Positions 42,793 to 51,761 of a DNA stretch of 64,000 bases are shown one piece after another; position 1 is the stretch's first letter; each line of letters begins with the position of its first letter. Source of the stretch: Falsiroseomonas sp051433195. Lineage in GTDB: Bacteria; Pseudomonadota; Alphaproteobacteria; Acetobacterales; Acetobacteraceae. The stretch covers positions 1 through 64,000 of the forward strand of contig NZ_JBHMFT010000009.1 of the NCBI RefSeq assembly GCF_051433195.1, read 5' to 3'. A program made the translations under genes and the position numbers. The notes under the pieces are model-generated. The model did no database searches. It saw only the letters and a program-made list of their open reading frames with translations, and was not told where the DNA came from.

Positions 42793-42819
42793 CCCTCTCC
42801 CCCCGGTGGGGGGAGAGGG
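42793..42819. repeat. dispersed GC palindrome without tail
   Basis: CCCTCTCCCCCC GGT GGGGGGAGAGGG: perfect arms of 12 bases. Located between the set B oxidoreductase and the third FAD subunit; on the minus strand it can act as a pause or processing site. Confidence 0.78.
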
Positions 42820-42838
42820 CTTTCGTCGCGCGCGCCCC

Positions 42839-44236
42839 TCATCCCGCCAGCGCCGCAAGCTCGCCCAGCGTCAGCGGCTTGGTCGGGAAGCGGGTGCGGA
42901 ACGGGTCGACCTCGCCCGGGTCCACGCCGCGCGCCGCCGCGATCACGCCATGCACCGCCGGCCCGCAGACGCGCCCCTGGCACGGCCCCATGCCGGCACG
43001 TGTAAATGCCTTGGTCTGGTTGGCGCCGAGGCAGCCGAGCCCCACCGCCTCCCGCACCCGGCCGGCCGTCACCTCCTCGCAGCGGCAGAGGATGGTCTCG
43101 TCGGGGATGGCGGCCTCGGGCAGCGGCGGGAACATGGCGTCGAGGAAGGGGCGCGGCGCCAGTTGCCGGTCGCGCAGCAGGCGCAGCGGGCCGGCGCGAC
43201 CGTCGCGTTCATCCGTGGTGATGCGGCCAAGCGCGCGCGCCGCCTCCAGCGCCGCGATGCGACCGGACAGGGCCGCGGCGCGGGCACCGCCGATGCCGCC
43301 CGAATCGCCCGCCACCATGACGCCCTCGGCCGAGGTATTTCCCCAGAGGTCGAGGCCCGGCCGCCAGCAGCGCTGCACCGGGTCCCAGCCATGTTTCAGC
43401 CCGGCGATGGCGCGGGTGACCTGCGTGTTCGGCACCACGCCATCATGCAGCAGCAGCAGGTCGGCCGGATGCGCGACGCCGTCGATGAGGATGTGGGTGA
43501 GCCGGCCCTCGCCTTCCGCGCGGATGTCCCGCGCCGGGATGACCTGCACGCCGGCCCGCTTCACCCGCCGCTGCCACAGCAGGCCCCGCAACAGGTATTC
43601 CGGCGCCTTCAGCGCGCGGGTCAGGAACGGCATGGCCCGCCGCAGGCCGCCCGCCGGCGAAAGATCCACGATTCCCGCGATCCGCCCGCCCTTGGCCAGC
43701 GCCTGCACCGCGTACAACCACAGCAACGGCCCCTGCCCGGCCAGCCAAACGGCGCCCTCCGGTACCAGCCCCGCCGTCTTCAGCGCGATCTGTGCGGCGC
43801 CGATGCCCATGACGCCCGGCAGGGTCCAGCCCGGGATCGGCAGCGGCCGTTCCGTGGCGCCCGCGGCCAGGATGATGCGGCCGGCGGTGACGCTGCGGGC
43901 CGCGCCCGCTTCGGACCAGAACACCTTGCCGCCCGCGTCGACCGCCCAGAGGGTGGCGCCGGGCCGGAATTCGGCGCCGGAGGCGCGGAAGGCGGCAACC
44001 AGCTTCGCGCCGTCCTTGTCCTGGTCGTCCTTCGCGGGCCGCGATTCCACTCCGCGATGCACCTGCCCGCCCGGCGCCGCGTTCTCGTCCAGCACCAGCA
44101 CCTTCATGCCATGCGACCGCGCCTCGGTCGCCGCCGCCAGGCCGGCCGGCCCGGCGCCGAGCACCAGCAGGTCCACGCTGCCGCCGGCCTTCAGCGGCGC
44201 CGCCTGTTCGGCCGTCCACTCCGCCTCGATGCTCAT
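42839..44236 (-). CDS. FAD/NAD(P)-BFD oxidoreductase subunit, HcnB/OoxA-like (set B)
   Basis: 465 aa. N-terminal VDLLVLGAGPAGLAAATEARSHG, second fold around AVWLAGQGPLLWLYAVQALAKGG, and the BFD-type Fe-S domain with ILCRCEEVTAG and MGPCQGRVCG. The same architecture as the set A protein but only moderately similar. Overlaps the small subunit gene by four bases (ATGA). It completes a second heterotrimer with 44233-44529 and 44513-45634. Confidence 0.9.
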   Translation of the reverse strand: MSIEAEWTAEQAAPLKAGGSVDLLVLGAGPAGLAAATEARSHGMKVLVLDENAAPGGQVHRGVESRPAKDDQDKDGAKLVAAFRASGAEFRPGATLWAVDAGGKVFWSEAGAARSVTAGRIILAAGATERPLPIPGWTLPGVMGIGAAQIALKTAGLVPEGAVWLAGQGPLLWLYAVQALAKGGRIAGIVDLSPAGGLRRAMPFLTRALKAPEYLLRGLLWQRRVKRAGVQVIPARDIRAEGEGRLTHILIDGVAHPADLLLLHDGVVPNTQVTRAIAGLKHGWDPVQRCWRPGLDLWGNTSAEGVMVAGDSGGIGGARAAALSGRIAALEAARALGRITTDERDGRAGPLRLLRDRQLAPRPFLDAMFPPLPEAAIPDETILCRCEEVTAGRVREAVGLGCLGANQTKAFTRAGMGPCQGRVCGPAVHGVIAAARGVDPGEVDPFRTRFPTKPLTLGELAALAG

Positions 44237-44529
44237 GCCGCGTCATCCTCGAAGCCGCGGGCGCCGCGCTGCATCCCGGCGCGCAGGCCGGGCACCACCG
44301 GCACCAGGCAGGCCTGCACATTCTGGGCGCCCTCCACCACCACCAGGCAGTCGAAACACGCGCCCATCAGGCAGAGCGGCCCGCGCGGGCTGCCGCTGAC
44401 CGGGGTTTCGCGGAACGCGGTGACGCCGGCCGCCAGCAGCGCCACGGCCAGGCTTTCGCCCGCCCGCGCCGGCAGCGCCTGGCCTTCCCAGGTGATGGTG
44501 CAGTCGGTCGGCTCACTGCGCCGGAACAT
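44233..44529 (-). CDS. (2Fe-2S)-binding small subunit, HcnA-like (set B)
   Basis: 98 aa. ATG 44529 begins 17 bases inside the end of the FAD subunit gene. Fe-S motif LCLMGACFDCLVVVEG with a later Cys in VQACLVP. The longer frame upstream has no family similarity. It matches the gamma subunit of hydroxyproline and opine dehydrogenases. Confidence 0.86.
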   Translation of the reverse strand: MFRRSEPTDCTITWEGQALPARAGESLAVALLAAGVTAFRETPVSGSPRGPLCLMGACFDCLVVVEGAQNVQACLVPVVPGLRAGMQRGARGFEDDAA

Positions 44530-45634
44530 GCGGGACTCCGAGGAAGCGGGCGGGATGCAGGTCGCGGGCCGCCTCCGGCAGCGCGCCGGCGAGAATTGCC
44601 TCCGCCAGCGTCCCGGCATGCACGGCGGCGAGCGTCACGCCGGAATGGCAGGTGGCAACGAAGGCGCCAGGATGGGTCGGGCTTTCGGCATAGGCGGGGA
44701 AGCCATCCGGCGTCATCGGCCGCAGCGCCGCCCAGCCGCGCACCATCCGCGCCTGCGCCAGCACCGGCAGCACCCGCAAGGCGCGGGCCGCCATGCGCGC
44801 CAGCGCATCGGTGCTGGTGCCGGTCGCGAAGCTGCCGTCATCCTCGCTGGTGACGCCGATCTGGATGGTGCCGTCGCCGGTCTGGCGGATGGCGCTGGCC
44901 GGCAGCGGCAGCAGCGGCGCCAGACGCTCCGTGACGATGTTCTGGCCGCGCACCGGCCGCACCGGCACGTCGAGCCCGACCATCGCCGCCAGGCGCGTCG
45001 TCATCACCCCCGCCGCAATGACGATGCGCCGCGCCGCGACCTCCGTGCCGTCCTCCCGGTCGATCCGGTACCCGCCGGCCACCGGCTCGATCGCCCGCAC
45101 CGCGGCGCCGGGCAGGTGCGCCCCGCCGGCCTTCCGCATCCCCGCCTGCAGGCCGCGCAGCAGGGTCAGCGGGTCCACATGGCCATCCGCCGGCTGGAAA
45201 CTGGCGCCGAGCACCTCCGGCCCCAGCGGGCAATCCGGCATCAGGTCGCGCAGCTCCGCGCGGTCCAGCATCCGCAGGCCGTGCTGGCCCTGGTTGTGCA
45301 TGCGCTGCACGAAGGTTTTCCGGGTCTCGTACTCGGCCTCGCCGAGGCAGAAGGTCAGGCCGCCGACGGCGCGGTACTGCGTGTCCCGCCCGGCATGGCC
45401 CGAAACCCGCTCCGCCAGCGCCGGCCAGAGATCCACGCTGCGACGCGTCCATTCGGCATAGGCCGGCATGCCGTCGCCCTTGGACTGCGACCAGACCAGC
45501 CCGAAATTGCCGCGCGCCGCGCGCAGCGCCACGTCGCCCTCATCCAGCACCGCGACGCGCGCGCCTCGTTCCGCGCAGCCGAAGCCGATGGCGGAGCCGA
45601 CCATGCCGCCGCCGATGATCGCCACGTCATACAT
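44513..45634 (-). CDS. FAD-dependent amine/imino acid dehydrogenase, DAO family (set B, FAD subunit)
   Basis: 373 aa. FAD motif DVAIIGGGMVGSAIGFGCAERG, then ARGNFGLVWSQSKGDG, which differs from the motif of the other two FAD subunits and resembles the HcnC/LhpB/OoxB branch. C-terminal GWAALRPMTPDGFPAYAE and VATCHSGVTLAAVHAG. It is the first gene of the long minus-strand array and is divergent from a binding protein gene only 62 bases away. Candidate substrates are D-imino acids or opines. Confidence 0.88.
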   Translation of the reverse strand: MYDVAIIGGGMVGSAIGFGCAERGARVAVLDEGDVALRAARGNFGLVWSQSKGDGMPAYAEWTRRSVDLWPALAERVSGHAGRDTQYRAVGGLTFCLGEAEYETRKTFVQRMHNQGQHGLRMLDRAELRDLMPDCPLGPEVLGASFQPADGHVDPLTLLRGLQAGMRKAGGAHLPGAAVRAIEPVAGGYRIDREDGTEVAARRIVIAAGVMTTRLAAMVGLDVPVRPVRGQNIVTERLAPLLPLPASAIRQTGDGTIQIGVTSEDDGSFATGTSTDALARMAARALRVLPVLAQARMVRGWAALRPMTPDGFPAYAESPTHPGAFVATCHSGVTLAAVHAGTLAEAILAGALPEAARDLHPARFLGVPHVPAQ

Positions 45635-45696
45635 GTTGCGAGCCTGACCCCTGCCGCCCCATCCTGCAAGACGGGATGCCCCGGAAGGACCGCAGA

Positions 45697-47211
45697 ATGC
45701 GCCGCACCATCATCGCCACCGCCTTGCTCCTGGCGCTTCCGGCAGCCGGACCGGCGGAAGCACAGACCCTCCGCGTCGGCCTGATCGCGCAGGACATGGG
45801 CACGACGGACCCGCACCGCGCCAGTGCCACGCAGGACAAGGCACCTCTGTCCTGGGCCTATGACGGGTTGGTGCGCTTCCCGCCGGGCTCGGCCGACCCG
45901 GCGCAGATCGAGCCGGACCTGGCGGAGCGCTTCACCCGCAGCGAGGACGGCCTCAGCTACACCTTCCACCTGCGCCCCGGCGTGCGCTTTCACGACGGCC
46001 AGCCGCTCGGCGCGGAGGACGTGGTGTTCTCGCTCCGCCGTGCCGCCGACCGCGCCCGCAGCGGCTTCGCCGGGGACTTCTCCCCGGTCACCGAAATCGA
46101 GATGCTGGACCCGATGACCGTGCGGGTGACGCTGCGGCAGGCGGTGGCCGGCGCGCTCGGGCTGTTCGCCAACTACCATGGCGGCATGATCGTCTCCCGC
46201 CGCGCCGACACGGGTGGGCAGGCGCCGGGCACCGGCCCGTTCCGGATGGAGCGCGCCGGCGGCGGCGCGGCGCGGATGGTGGCGCATGACGCGCATTGGC
46301 GTGGCCGCCCGGCGATCCGCGCCATCGACCTGCGCTTCATCACCTCCGACGCGACGCGCGAACTGGCCTATACCGCCGGCGAGCTGGACCTGATCATCGG
46401 CCGCCGCGAACAGCGCTGGGTGGAGCGCATGCGGGCGCATCCGAACACGGTGGTCGAGGTCTTCTCCCCCGGCGAGTTCCGCACCCTGCTGATCAGCAGC
46501 CGCAGCGCGCCGCTGGACGATGCGCGGGTGCGCCGCGCCGTGCAGCACGCGGTGGACGCGCCAGCCATCGCCCGCTTCGTGGGCCTGGACGTGGCGACGC
46601 CCTGGCCGAGCCCGGTGCCACCCGGCTACCTCGGCGCGACCCAGGAGGTGCCGCGCTATGCCCCCGACCCGGCCCGCGCCCGCGCGTTGCTGGCGGAGGC
46701 GGGCCATGCCAACGGCGTCACCATCCGCGCCGTCGTCTCCTCCAACTCCGCGCAGTTGCCGATCATGGAGGTGATCCAGGCGCAGCTTCGCCGGGCCGGC
46801 ATCACGCTCGACATGGATGTGGTGGAGCACGCCACCTACCACGCGCGCATCCGGCAAGATTTGTCGCAGATGACCTTCTACGGCGCCGCGCGGTTTCCGG
46901 TGGCGGACAGCTACCTCAGCCAGTTCTACCATTCCCGCAGCGCACCCGGTCAGCCGACCATGTCGCTGAACTTCGCCCATTGCAGCGCGGCGGATGCCGA
47001 GATCGACGCCGCCCGCGCCGAGCCCGACACGGCGAAGCAGATGGCGCTCTGGGCGACGGCGCAACGCAAGGTGCTGGAAGCCGGGTGCAGCGTGCCGCTG
47101 TTCGACCTGAAGCAGGTCTGGGTGCGGCGCAGCGGGCTGAACCTGGGCTACCGGCTGGAGGGCGCGCTGAACCTCGGCCCGGCCATCACGGCGGCAACGC
47201 GGCTGGACTGA
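45697..47211 (+). CDS. ABC transporter substrate-binding protein, peptide/opine type (SBP_bac_5)
   Basis: 504 aa. Signal peptide RRTIIATALLLALPAAGPAEAQ. Family motifs YDGLVRFPPGS, YTFHLRPGVRFHDGQPL, AEDVVFSL and GTGPFRM. Start ATG 45697 is preceded by AAGGA; ATG 45676 is possible. Paralogue of the protein at 35453. No permease lies beside it, so it probably feeds the DppBCDF-like transporter of the divergent array. It is followed four bases later by a Bug protein. Confidence 0.91.
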   Translation: MRRTIIATALLLALPAAGPAEAQTLRVGLIAQDMGTTDPHRASATQDKAPLSWAYDGLVRFPPGSADPAQIEPDLAERFTRSEDGLSYTFHLRPGVRFHDGQPLGAEDVVFSLRRAADRARSGFAGDFSPVTEIEMLDPMTVRVTLRQAVAGALGLFANYHGGMIVSRRADTGGQAPGTGPFRMERAGGGAARMVAHDAHWRGRPAIRAIDLRFITSDATRELAYTAGELDLIIGRREQRWVERMRAHPNTVVEVFSPGEFRTLLISSRSAPLDDARVRRAVQHAVDAPAIARFVGLDVATPWPSPVPPGYLGATQEVPRYAPDPARARALLAEAGHANGVTIRAVVSSNSAQLPIMEVIQAQLRRAGITLDMDVVEHATYHARIRQDLSQMTFYGAARFPVADSYLSQFYHSRSAPGQPTMSLNFAHCSAADAEIDAARAEPDTAKQMALWATAQRKVLEAGCSVPLFDLKQVWVRRSGLNLGYRLEGALNLGPAITAATRLD

Positions 47212-47214
47212 GGC

Positions 47215-48180
47215 ATGCGGCGGCGCAGCCTTCTCGCGGCGGGTCTCGCCGCCCCCAGCCTGGCCGGCGCGCAGGTGACCTGGCTGCCGGACCGGCCGAT
47301 GCGCCTCATCGTGCCCTTCGCGCCCGGCGGCGCGCTGGACGTGCTGGCCCGGCTGCTGGCGTGGGAGATGGAGCCGCTGCTCGGCACCACCATCCTGGTC
47401 GAGAACCGCAGCGGCGCCGGCGGCAATGTGGGCGCGGAGGCGGTGGCGCGCAGCGAGCCGGATGGCCACACCTTCCTGATCTCCGCGCCCGGCCCGCTGG
47501 TGGTGAACCCCTTCCTGTATCCCAGCATGCCGTTCAACCCGGAGGTCGCCTTCATCCCGGTGGCCCTGGTCGCCAGCAACCCGCTTCTGGTCCTGGCTTC
47601 CGCCCGGCGACCGGAGCGCAGCCTGGCCGACCTGGTCACCGCAATCCGCAGCGGGGAGCGGCTGAACTATTCCAGCGCCGGCGCCGGCAGCGCCGGTCAC
47701 CTGACGATGGAGGTGCTGAAGTCCCGCCTCGCCGTCGCCCAACCCCAGCACGTCGCCTTCCGCGGCGCCGCCCCCTCGCTGGAGGCGTTGTCAGGCGGCC
47801 ATGTGGAGTTCGCGGTGGAAAGCATCACCAGCTCCATCGGCTTCGTCTCAGGTGGCCTGGCGCGCGCCCTGGCGGTGACCACCTCGGAACGCTGGCCCGG
47901 ACTGCCGGAGGTACCGACGGTGCAGGAAGCCGGCGTCGCGGATTTCGACTACGTCTCCTGGATCTGCTTCGTCTACCCGGCCGGCGTCAGCGAGGAAGCG
48001 GTGCTGCTGCTGAACGCGGCCACGAACGGGGCGCTGGCCACGCCCGGGATGCGTCAGCGCCTGCTGCGCCTCGGCGCCGTGCCGCGCGGCGGCACGGCAC
48101 GGCAGCTTGAGCAGCATATCCGGTCGGAGCGGACGAAATGGGGGGAGGCGGTGCGGATTTCCGGCGCCAGGGTCGGATGA
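47215..48180 (+). CDS. Bug (TctC) family binding protein
   Basis: 321 aa. Signal peptide RRRSLLAAGLAAPSLAGAQ. Ligand loops MRLIVPFAPGGALDVLARLLA and VENRSGAGGNVGAEAVA. It starts four bases after the SBP_bac_5 stop, so the two binding proteins of different transporter classes are in one transcript. That is odd, and could mean that two parts of one compound are taken up. No TctA/TctB gene nearby. Confidence 0.9.
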   Translation: MRRRSLLAAGLAAPSLAGAQVTWLPDRPMRLIVPFAPGGALDVLARLLAWEMEPLLGTTILVENRSGAGGNVGAEAVARSEPDGHTFLISAPGPLVVNPFLYPSMPFNPEVAFIPVALVASNPLLVLASARRPERSLADLVTAIRSGERLNYSSAGAGSAGHLTMEVLKSRLAVAQPQHVAFRGAAPSLEALSGGHVEFAVESITSSIGFVSGGLARALAVTTSERWPGLPEVPTVQEAGVADFDYVSWICFVYPAGVSEEAVLLLNAATNGALATPGMRQRLLRLGAVPRGGTARQLEQHIRSERTKWGEAVRISGARVG

Positions 48181-48190
48181 ACGCGACCGT

Positions 48191-48880
48191 CTACGGAAAG
48201 GCGGCGCAGGCCTCCCAGCCGATCTCGCGCGCCTGCGCCTCGGCGCCCGCGACCCACTCGGCCACCAGCGGATGCGCCAGCACGGCCTCCGCATAGGCCT
48301 GGGCATCGGGCGCCAGGGGCACCGAGTAGGTGCGGAAGCGGCTGGCCATCGGCGCCCACATCGCATCGGCGAAGTTGAAGCGCGCGCCGAACAGATAGGG
48401 GCCGCCCTGCCCCCAGGCCGCGCGCGTCAGCCGCCAGCTTTCCTGCACCCGCGCCACCTGCGGCGCGACGCCCGGCCGGCCAAGCAGCTTGACGTTGGAG
48501 GGCACGCCATTCGCGATCGGCCAGCGCTTCACCAGGTTCATCGGCAGCGCCGCGCGCAGTTCCACGAAATGCGCGTGCATCTCGGCCGCGGAGCTGCGGG
48601 CGGCGGTGCGGGCGCGCAGGTCGCCCGGCCAGATGTCGCAGCCCGGCGCGCGTTCCCACAGGTACTCCGCGATCGCCAGCGTGTCCGTCACCGCGAAATC
48701 GCCATCATGCAGGATGGGGATGAGGCCGGTCGGCGAGGCTTCCGCCAGTTGCGCCTTGCTGCCTTCGCGCGAGAGGAACAGCGTCTCGGCCTCGAAGGGC
48801 AGGCCGGAAAGCCGGCACGCCAGCCAGCCGCGCATGGTCCAGGTGGAGGACCACTTGCCGCCGATCACCAGCCGCATCAT
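48191..48880 (-). CDS. glutathione S-transferase family protein
   Basis: 229 aa. N-terminal thioredoxin-fold domain: RLVIGGKWSSTWTMRGWLACRLSGLPFE, the cis-Pro segment SPTGLIPILHDGDFAVTDTLAIAEYLWE, and a helical C-terminal domain with FNFADAMWAPMASRF. Substrate unknown. It converges on the Bug gene and is divergent from the M20-like hydrolase. Confidence 0.88.
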   Translation of the reverse strand: MMRLVIGGKWSSTWTMRGWLACRLSGLPFEAETLFLSREGSKAQLAEASPTGLIPILHDGDFAVTDTLAIAEYLWERAPGCDIWPGDLRARTAARSSAAEMHAHFVELRAALPMNLVKRWPIANGVPSNVKLLGRPGVAPQVARVQESWRLTRAAWGQGGPYLFGARFNFADAMWAPMASRFRTYSVPLAPDAQAYAEAVLAHPLVAEWVAGAEAQAREIGWEACAAFP

Positions 48881-49033
48881 CCGCTCGTCTCCCGCCAGGC
48901 CCGCGCCAGATGGCCGCAGGCCCGGCGGCGAGGCAAGCCCTGCAACTTCAGTCGCTTGATGTATACGCGCTGGTCATTGCCCTGCCGCCCATAGTGGCTA
49001 AGTTGGCGCCCCTCGACGACAGGACGAAGCACG

Positions 49034-50341
49034 ATGGACGGCCCGATGACTTCCGTGGCGGCGCGCGTGGATGAGGCGGCGGAGGCCGGCGGCGAGGCCG
49101 CGGTCAGCTTCCTGCGCGACCTGATCCGCCTGCAATCCGGCGGCGAGGCCGCGGTGCAGGCACGCATCGCCGCCGCCTGCGAGCAGCTCGGCTGCATCGT
49201 CGAGACCCGCCGCTACAGCCCCGCCGGCGTGGTGCTGCGGGAGGAGTTCGCCAGCGAATCCGCGATGGCGGCCGAGGAACGGGAGGCCGTGCTGGCCCGC
49301 TTCCCCGGCAGCGGCGGCGGCCGCAGCGTGATCTTCTTCGCGCACCCCGATGGCGAGGCGTTTCAGCCGCAGCATGGGTGGCTGCACGACCCGATGGCCG
49401 GCGAAATCGACCAGGGCCGCATCCATGGCTGGGGCGTGGCCGACGACCTGGCCGGCTGCGCCACGATGGTGGAGGCGCTGCGCGCGGTGCTCGCCGCCGG
49501 CGTGGTGCCGAAGGGCGATGTCATCCTGGCCAGCACACCATCCAAGCGCCACGCCCGTGGCGTGCACGCGCTGCTGCATGGTGGCGTCACCGCCGATGCC
49601 GCGGTGTACCTGCATCCGGCCGAATCGGGCATCGGGATGCGGGAGGTGAAGGCGCTGGCACCTGGCCAGCTCGTGTTCCGCATCCTCGTCAAGGGCCGCC
49701 TGCCGCCGACGCAGGAGCCGGGCCACACCGCCTTCGCGCATCTGGCGGTGAACCCGATCGAGAAGGCGATGGGCGTGATCGCCGCGCTGCGCGCGCTGGA
49801 TGCACGGCGTGGCGCGCGGGTGCATCACCCGGCGCTGGATGCCGCCGTCGGGCGCAGCACCAACCTGCTGGTCGGCGACCTCAAGACGCTCGGCGATGGC
49901 CGCGCCGCGCGCATCGCGCCGGCCGTCCAGCTGTCCTGCGCCCTGTCCTTCCCGCCCGGCGAGAAGCTCGCCGACGTGCAGGCGGAGGTCGAGGCCGCCA
50001 TCGCGGAGGCGGTCGCCGCCGATCCGGCGCTGGAGGTCGAGACCATCTTCCTGTCCGGCGTCACCGGCGCCGAAGTGCCGCTGGACCATCCGCTGTGGCT
50101 GGCCACGCATGAGGCGGTGCTGCGCGGCACCGGCACGGCGCCCGAGATCAACCCGCTGCACACCTCCTCCGACATCCGCAACCCGATGGTGCAGTCGGGC
50201 ATTCCCTGCGTCGGGCTCGGCCCGCTCTGCGGCGACCTGACGCAGAATGGCGGCCGGGACGAATGGGTCGACGTGGCGGATTATCGCCGCGGCGTGGCGG
50301 TGGTGGCGGCGCTGATCGCCGGCTGGTGCGGCGCGGAATAA
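49034..50341 (+). CDS. M20-family (ArgE/DapE-like) hydrolase lacking the usual Glu-Glu pair
   Basis: 435 aa. Metal motif FAHPDGE (H104, D106), second ligand in GWGVADDLAG (D137 or D138), HPAESG (E197) and final PLHTSSDIR. The segment where family members have the catalytic and bridging Glu pair reads STPSKRHARG (167-176), with neither Glu. This could mean a changed mechanism or a mono-metal enzyme. The dimerisation domain (LVFRILVKGR...GHTAFAHLAVNPIEKA) is normal. Amidohydrolase of an acylated or conjugated amino acid is possible. ATG 49034 could be replaced by ATG 49046. Confidence 0.82.
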   Translation: MDGPMTSVAARVDEAAEAGGEAAVSFLRDLIRLQSGGEAAVQARIAAACEQLGCIVETRRYSPAGVVLREEFASESAMAAEEREAVLARFPGSGGGRSVIFFAHPDGEAFQPQHGWLHDPMAGEIDQGRIHGWGVADDLAGCATMVEALRAVLAAGVVPKGDVILASTPSKRHARGVHALLHGGVTADAAVYLHPAESGIGMREVKALAPGQLVFRILVKGRLPPTQEPGHTAFAHLAVNPIEKAMGVIAALRALDARRGARVHHPALDAAVGRSTNLLVGDLKTLGDGRAARIAPAVQLSCALSFPPGEKLADVQAEVEAAIAEAVAADPALEVETIFLSGVTGAEVPLDHPLWLATHEAVLRGTGTAPEINPLHTSSDIRNPMVQSGIPCVGLGPLCGDLTQNGGRDEWVDVADYRRGVAVVAALIAGWCGAE

Positions 50342-50416
50342 CGCCGCGCGCAAGGAGAATTGCGTGGCGCCGCCCCGCGCGGCGCCACAGGCTGCGCGCT
50401 CCTCCAGGAGCACGCC

Positions 50417-50902
50417 ATGAAATCACCGATCACGTTGAATGAACCGGCCTGGCTGACCGAGTTCAAGGCCTTCATCATGCGGGGCAGCGTGATCGACCTG
50501 GCCGTCGGCATCGTCATCGGCGCCGCCTTCACCGCCATCGTCGGCAGCCTGGTCGAGGACCTCATCAACCCGATCGTCGGGCTGATGATCGGCGGCATCG
50601 ATTTCTCCAACGTCTTCGTCGTGCTCAGCGGCGATCGCCAGCCATCGCTGGAGGCGACGCGCGAAAGCGGCGCGGCGGTGCTGGCCGTCGGGCGCTTCAT
50701 CAACGCCATCATCAAGTTCCTGATCGTCGCCATGGCGATCTTCTGGCTGCTGCGCATCCTGTCCCGCTTCCGCCGGACGCAGGAGGCGAAGCCGGTGGCG
50801 CCGACGAAAAGCGAAATCCTGCTCGCGGATATCCTGGCGGAGCTTCGGGCGCGACCGGCTACGGCGCCCAATCCTGCCCCGGCCATTCCTCCGGCACCCT
50901 GA
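50417..50902 (+). CDS. mscL: large-conductance mechanosensitive channel
   Basis: 161 aa. Two membrane helices: EFKAFIMRGSVIDLAVGIVIGAAFTAIV and INAIIKFLIVAMAIFWLLRIL. The segment GSVIDLAVGIVIG is the pore-lining MscL hallmark. It releases solutes on hypo-osmotic shock. The C-terminal helix KSEILLADILAELRAR is also typical, followed by a Pro/Ala tail. ATG 50417 follows AGGAG. The end overlaps the BMP gene on the other strand by 44 bases. Confidence 0.95.
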   Translation: MKSPITLNEPAWLTEFKAFIMRGSVIDLAVGIVIGAAFTAIVGSLVEDLINPIVGLMIGGIDFSNVFVVLSGDRQPSLEATRESGAAVLAVGRFINAIIKFLIVAMAIFWLLRILSRFRRTQEAKPVAPTKSEILLADILAELRARPATAPNPAPAIPPAP

Positions 50903-51761
50903 CGGCGCCCGACAGGATTTTCCCGCGCAGGGCGTCGAGCCGGGCGGCGAGGTCCGGCGCCACATCGCCAGCGAGCGCCAGCCGCACCGCCTCCGGCGCC
51001 TCCAGCCCGATGCGGCGTTCGGCCAAGCCGCCGGCGAGGAAGGCCTCGATGGCGGCCACCATAGCCACGCCATTGTCGGCCACGGCGGAGGCGAGGAACA
51101 CCGCATCCTCCGCCGTCCAGTCGCGGACATTGCCGATGGCGCGGATGCCGGCGGCGCGGCAGGCGGCGATGGCGCCGGGGCGGCCGCCATCGAGCATGGC
51201 GAACTGCACCTCCGCCCCCGCCGCCGCCTGCGCCGTGGTCCAGTGCCCGGCAAGTGCCGGGTCGTGCTGGTTGCCGCAGAAGCCGCTCAGCAGCGTCGCC
51301 TCCGGCCGCGCATGGGCCAGCCCGGCGGCGAAGCCGGCACGGCCACGCAGGCCGGGCGGCACCGGCTCGCCGGACAGATGCGCCGCGACAGCCCCGCGCA
51401 TCCACCAGCCCGCCAGCGCGCCGGCGAGGAAGGCGGATTGCTCCTGCAACACCTCGAAGCCTGCGATGTTGGGGCCGGTGATGCGGCCCTGCGTCACGGC
51501 GAAGGCGACGTCTGGAAAGGCCGGCGCCACCTCCGCCACCGCCTGTTCCCCCTGCCCGCCATGCGCGATGACGAGTTCGGCGCGCGCTGCGGCGGCTTCC
51601 ACCGTGGCGGCGCGGCGGGAAGGCACCGGCTCCCACACCGTCTCGATGGCAACCGGCAGCGCGGCCGCGCGGGCAAGGCCCTCAACGCCGGCGCGGTTGA
51701 AGGCACCGGCGCCGGGCTGTCCGAACAGCACGGCGACGATGCGCGGGCGAGCCAGGCTCAT
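50859..51761 (-). CDS. BMP/PnrA-family substrate-binding-like protein without signal peptide
   Basis: 300 aa. The sequence pattern RIVAVLFGQPGAGAFNRAGVEGLARA, ELVIAHGGQGEQAVAEVAPAFPDVAFAVTQG, and EQSAFLAGALAGWWMRG matches the BMP family (PnrA, Med), which binds purine nucleosides. The N terminus starts MSLARPRIVA, with no signal peptide or lipobox, so it may stay in the cytoplasm as a sensor, or the real start may be missed. It overlaps the Bug gene by four bases. Lies beside purine/ureide-like genes. Confidence 0.78.
   Translation of the reverse strand: MSLARPRIVAVLFGQPGAGAFNRAGVEGLARAAALPVAIETVWEPVPSRRAATVEAAAARAELVIAHGGQGEQAVAEVAPAFPDVAFAVTQGRITGPNIAGFEVLQEQSAFLAGALAGWWMRGAVAAHLSGEPVPPGLRGRAGFAAGLAHARPEATLLSGFCGNQHDPALAGHWTTAQAAAGAEVQFAMLDGGRPGAIAACRAAGIRAIGNVRDWTAEDAVFLASAVADNGVAMVAAIEAFLAGGLAERRIGLEAPEAVRLALAGDVAPDLAARLDALRGKILSGAVRVPEEWPGQDWAP

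Noticed and set aside
42806..45784. Plus-strand open frame of about 990 codons through the set B genes
   Set aside because: Runs antisense across three proven genes and a palindrome; composition typical of the reverse frame of GC-rich genes.
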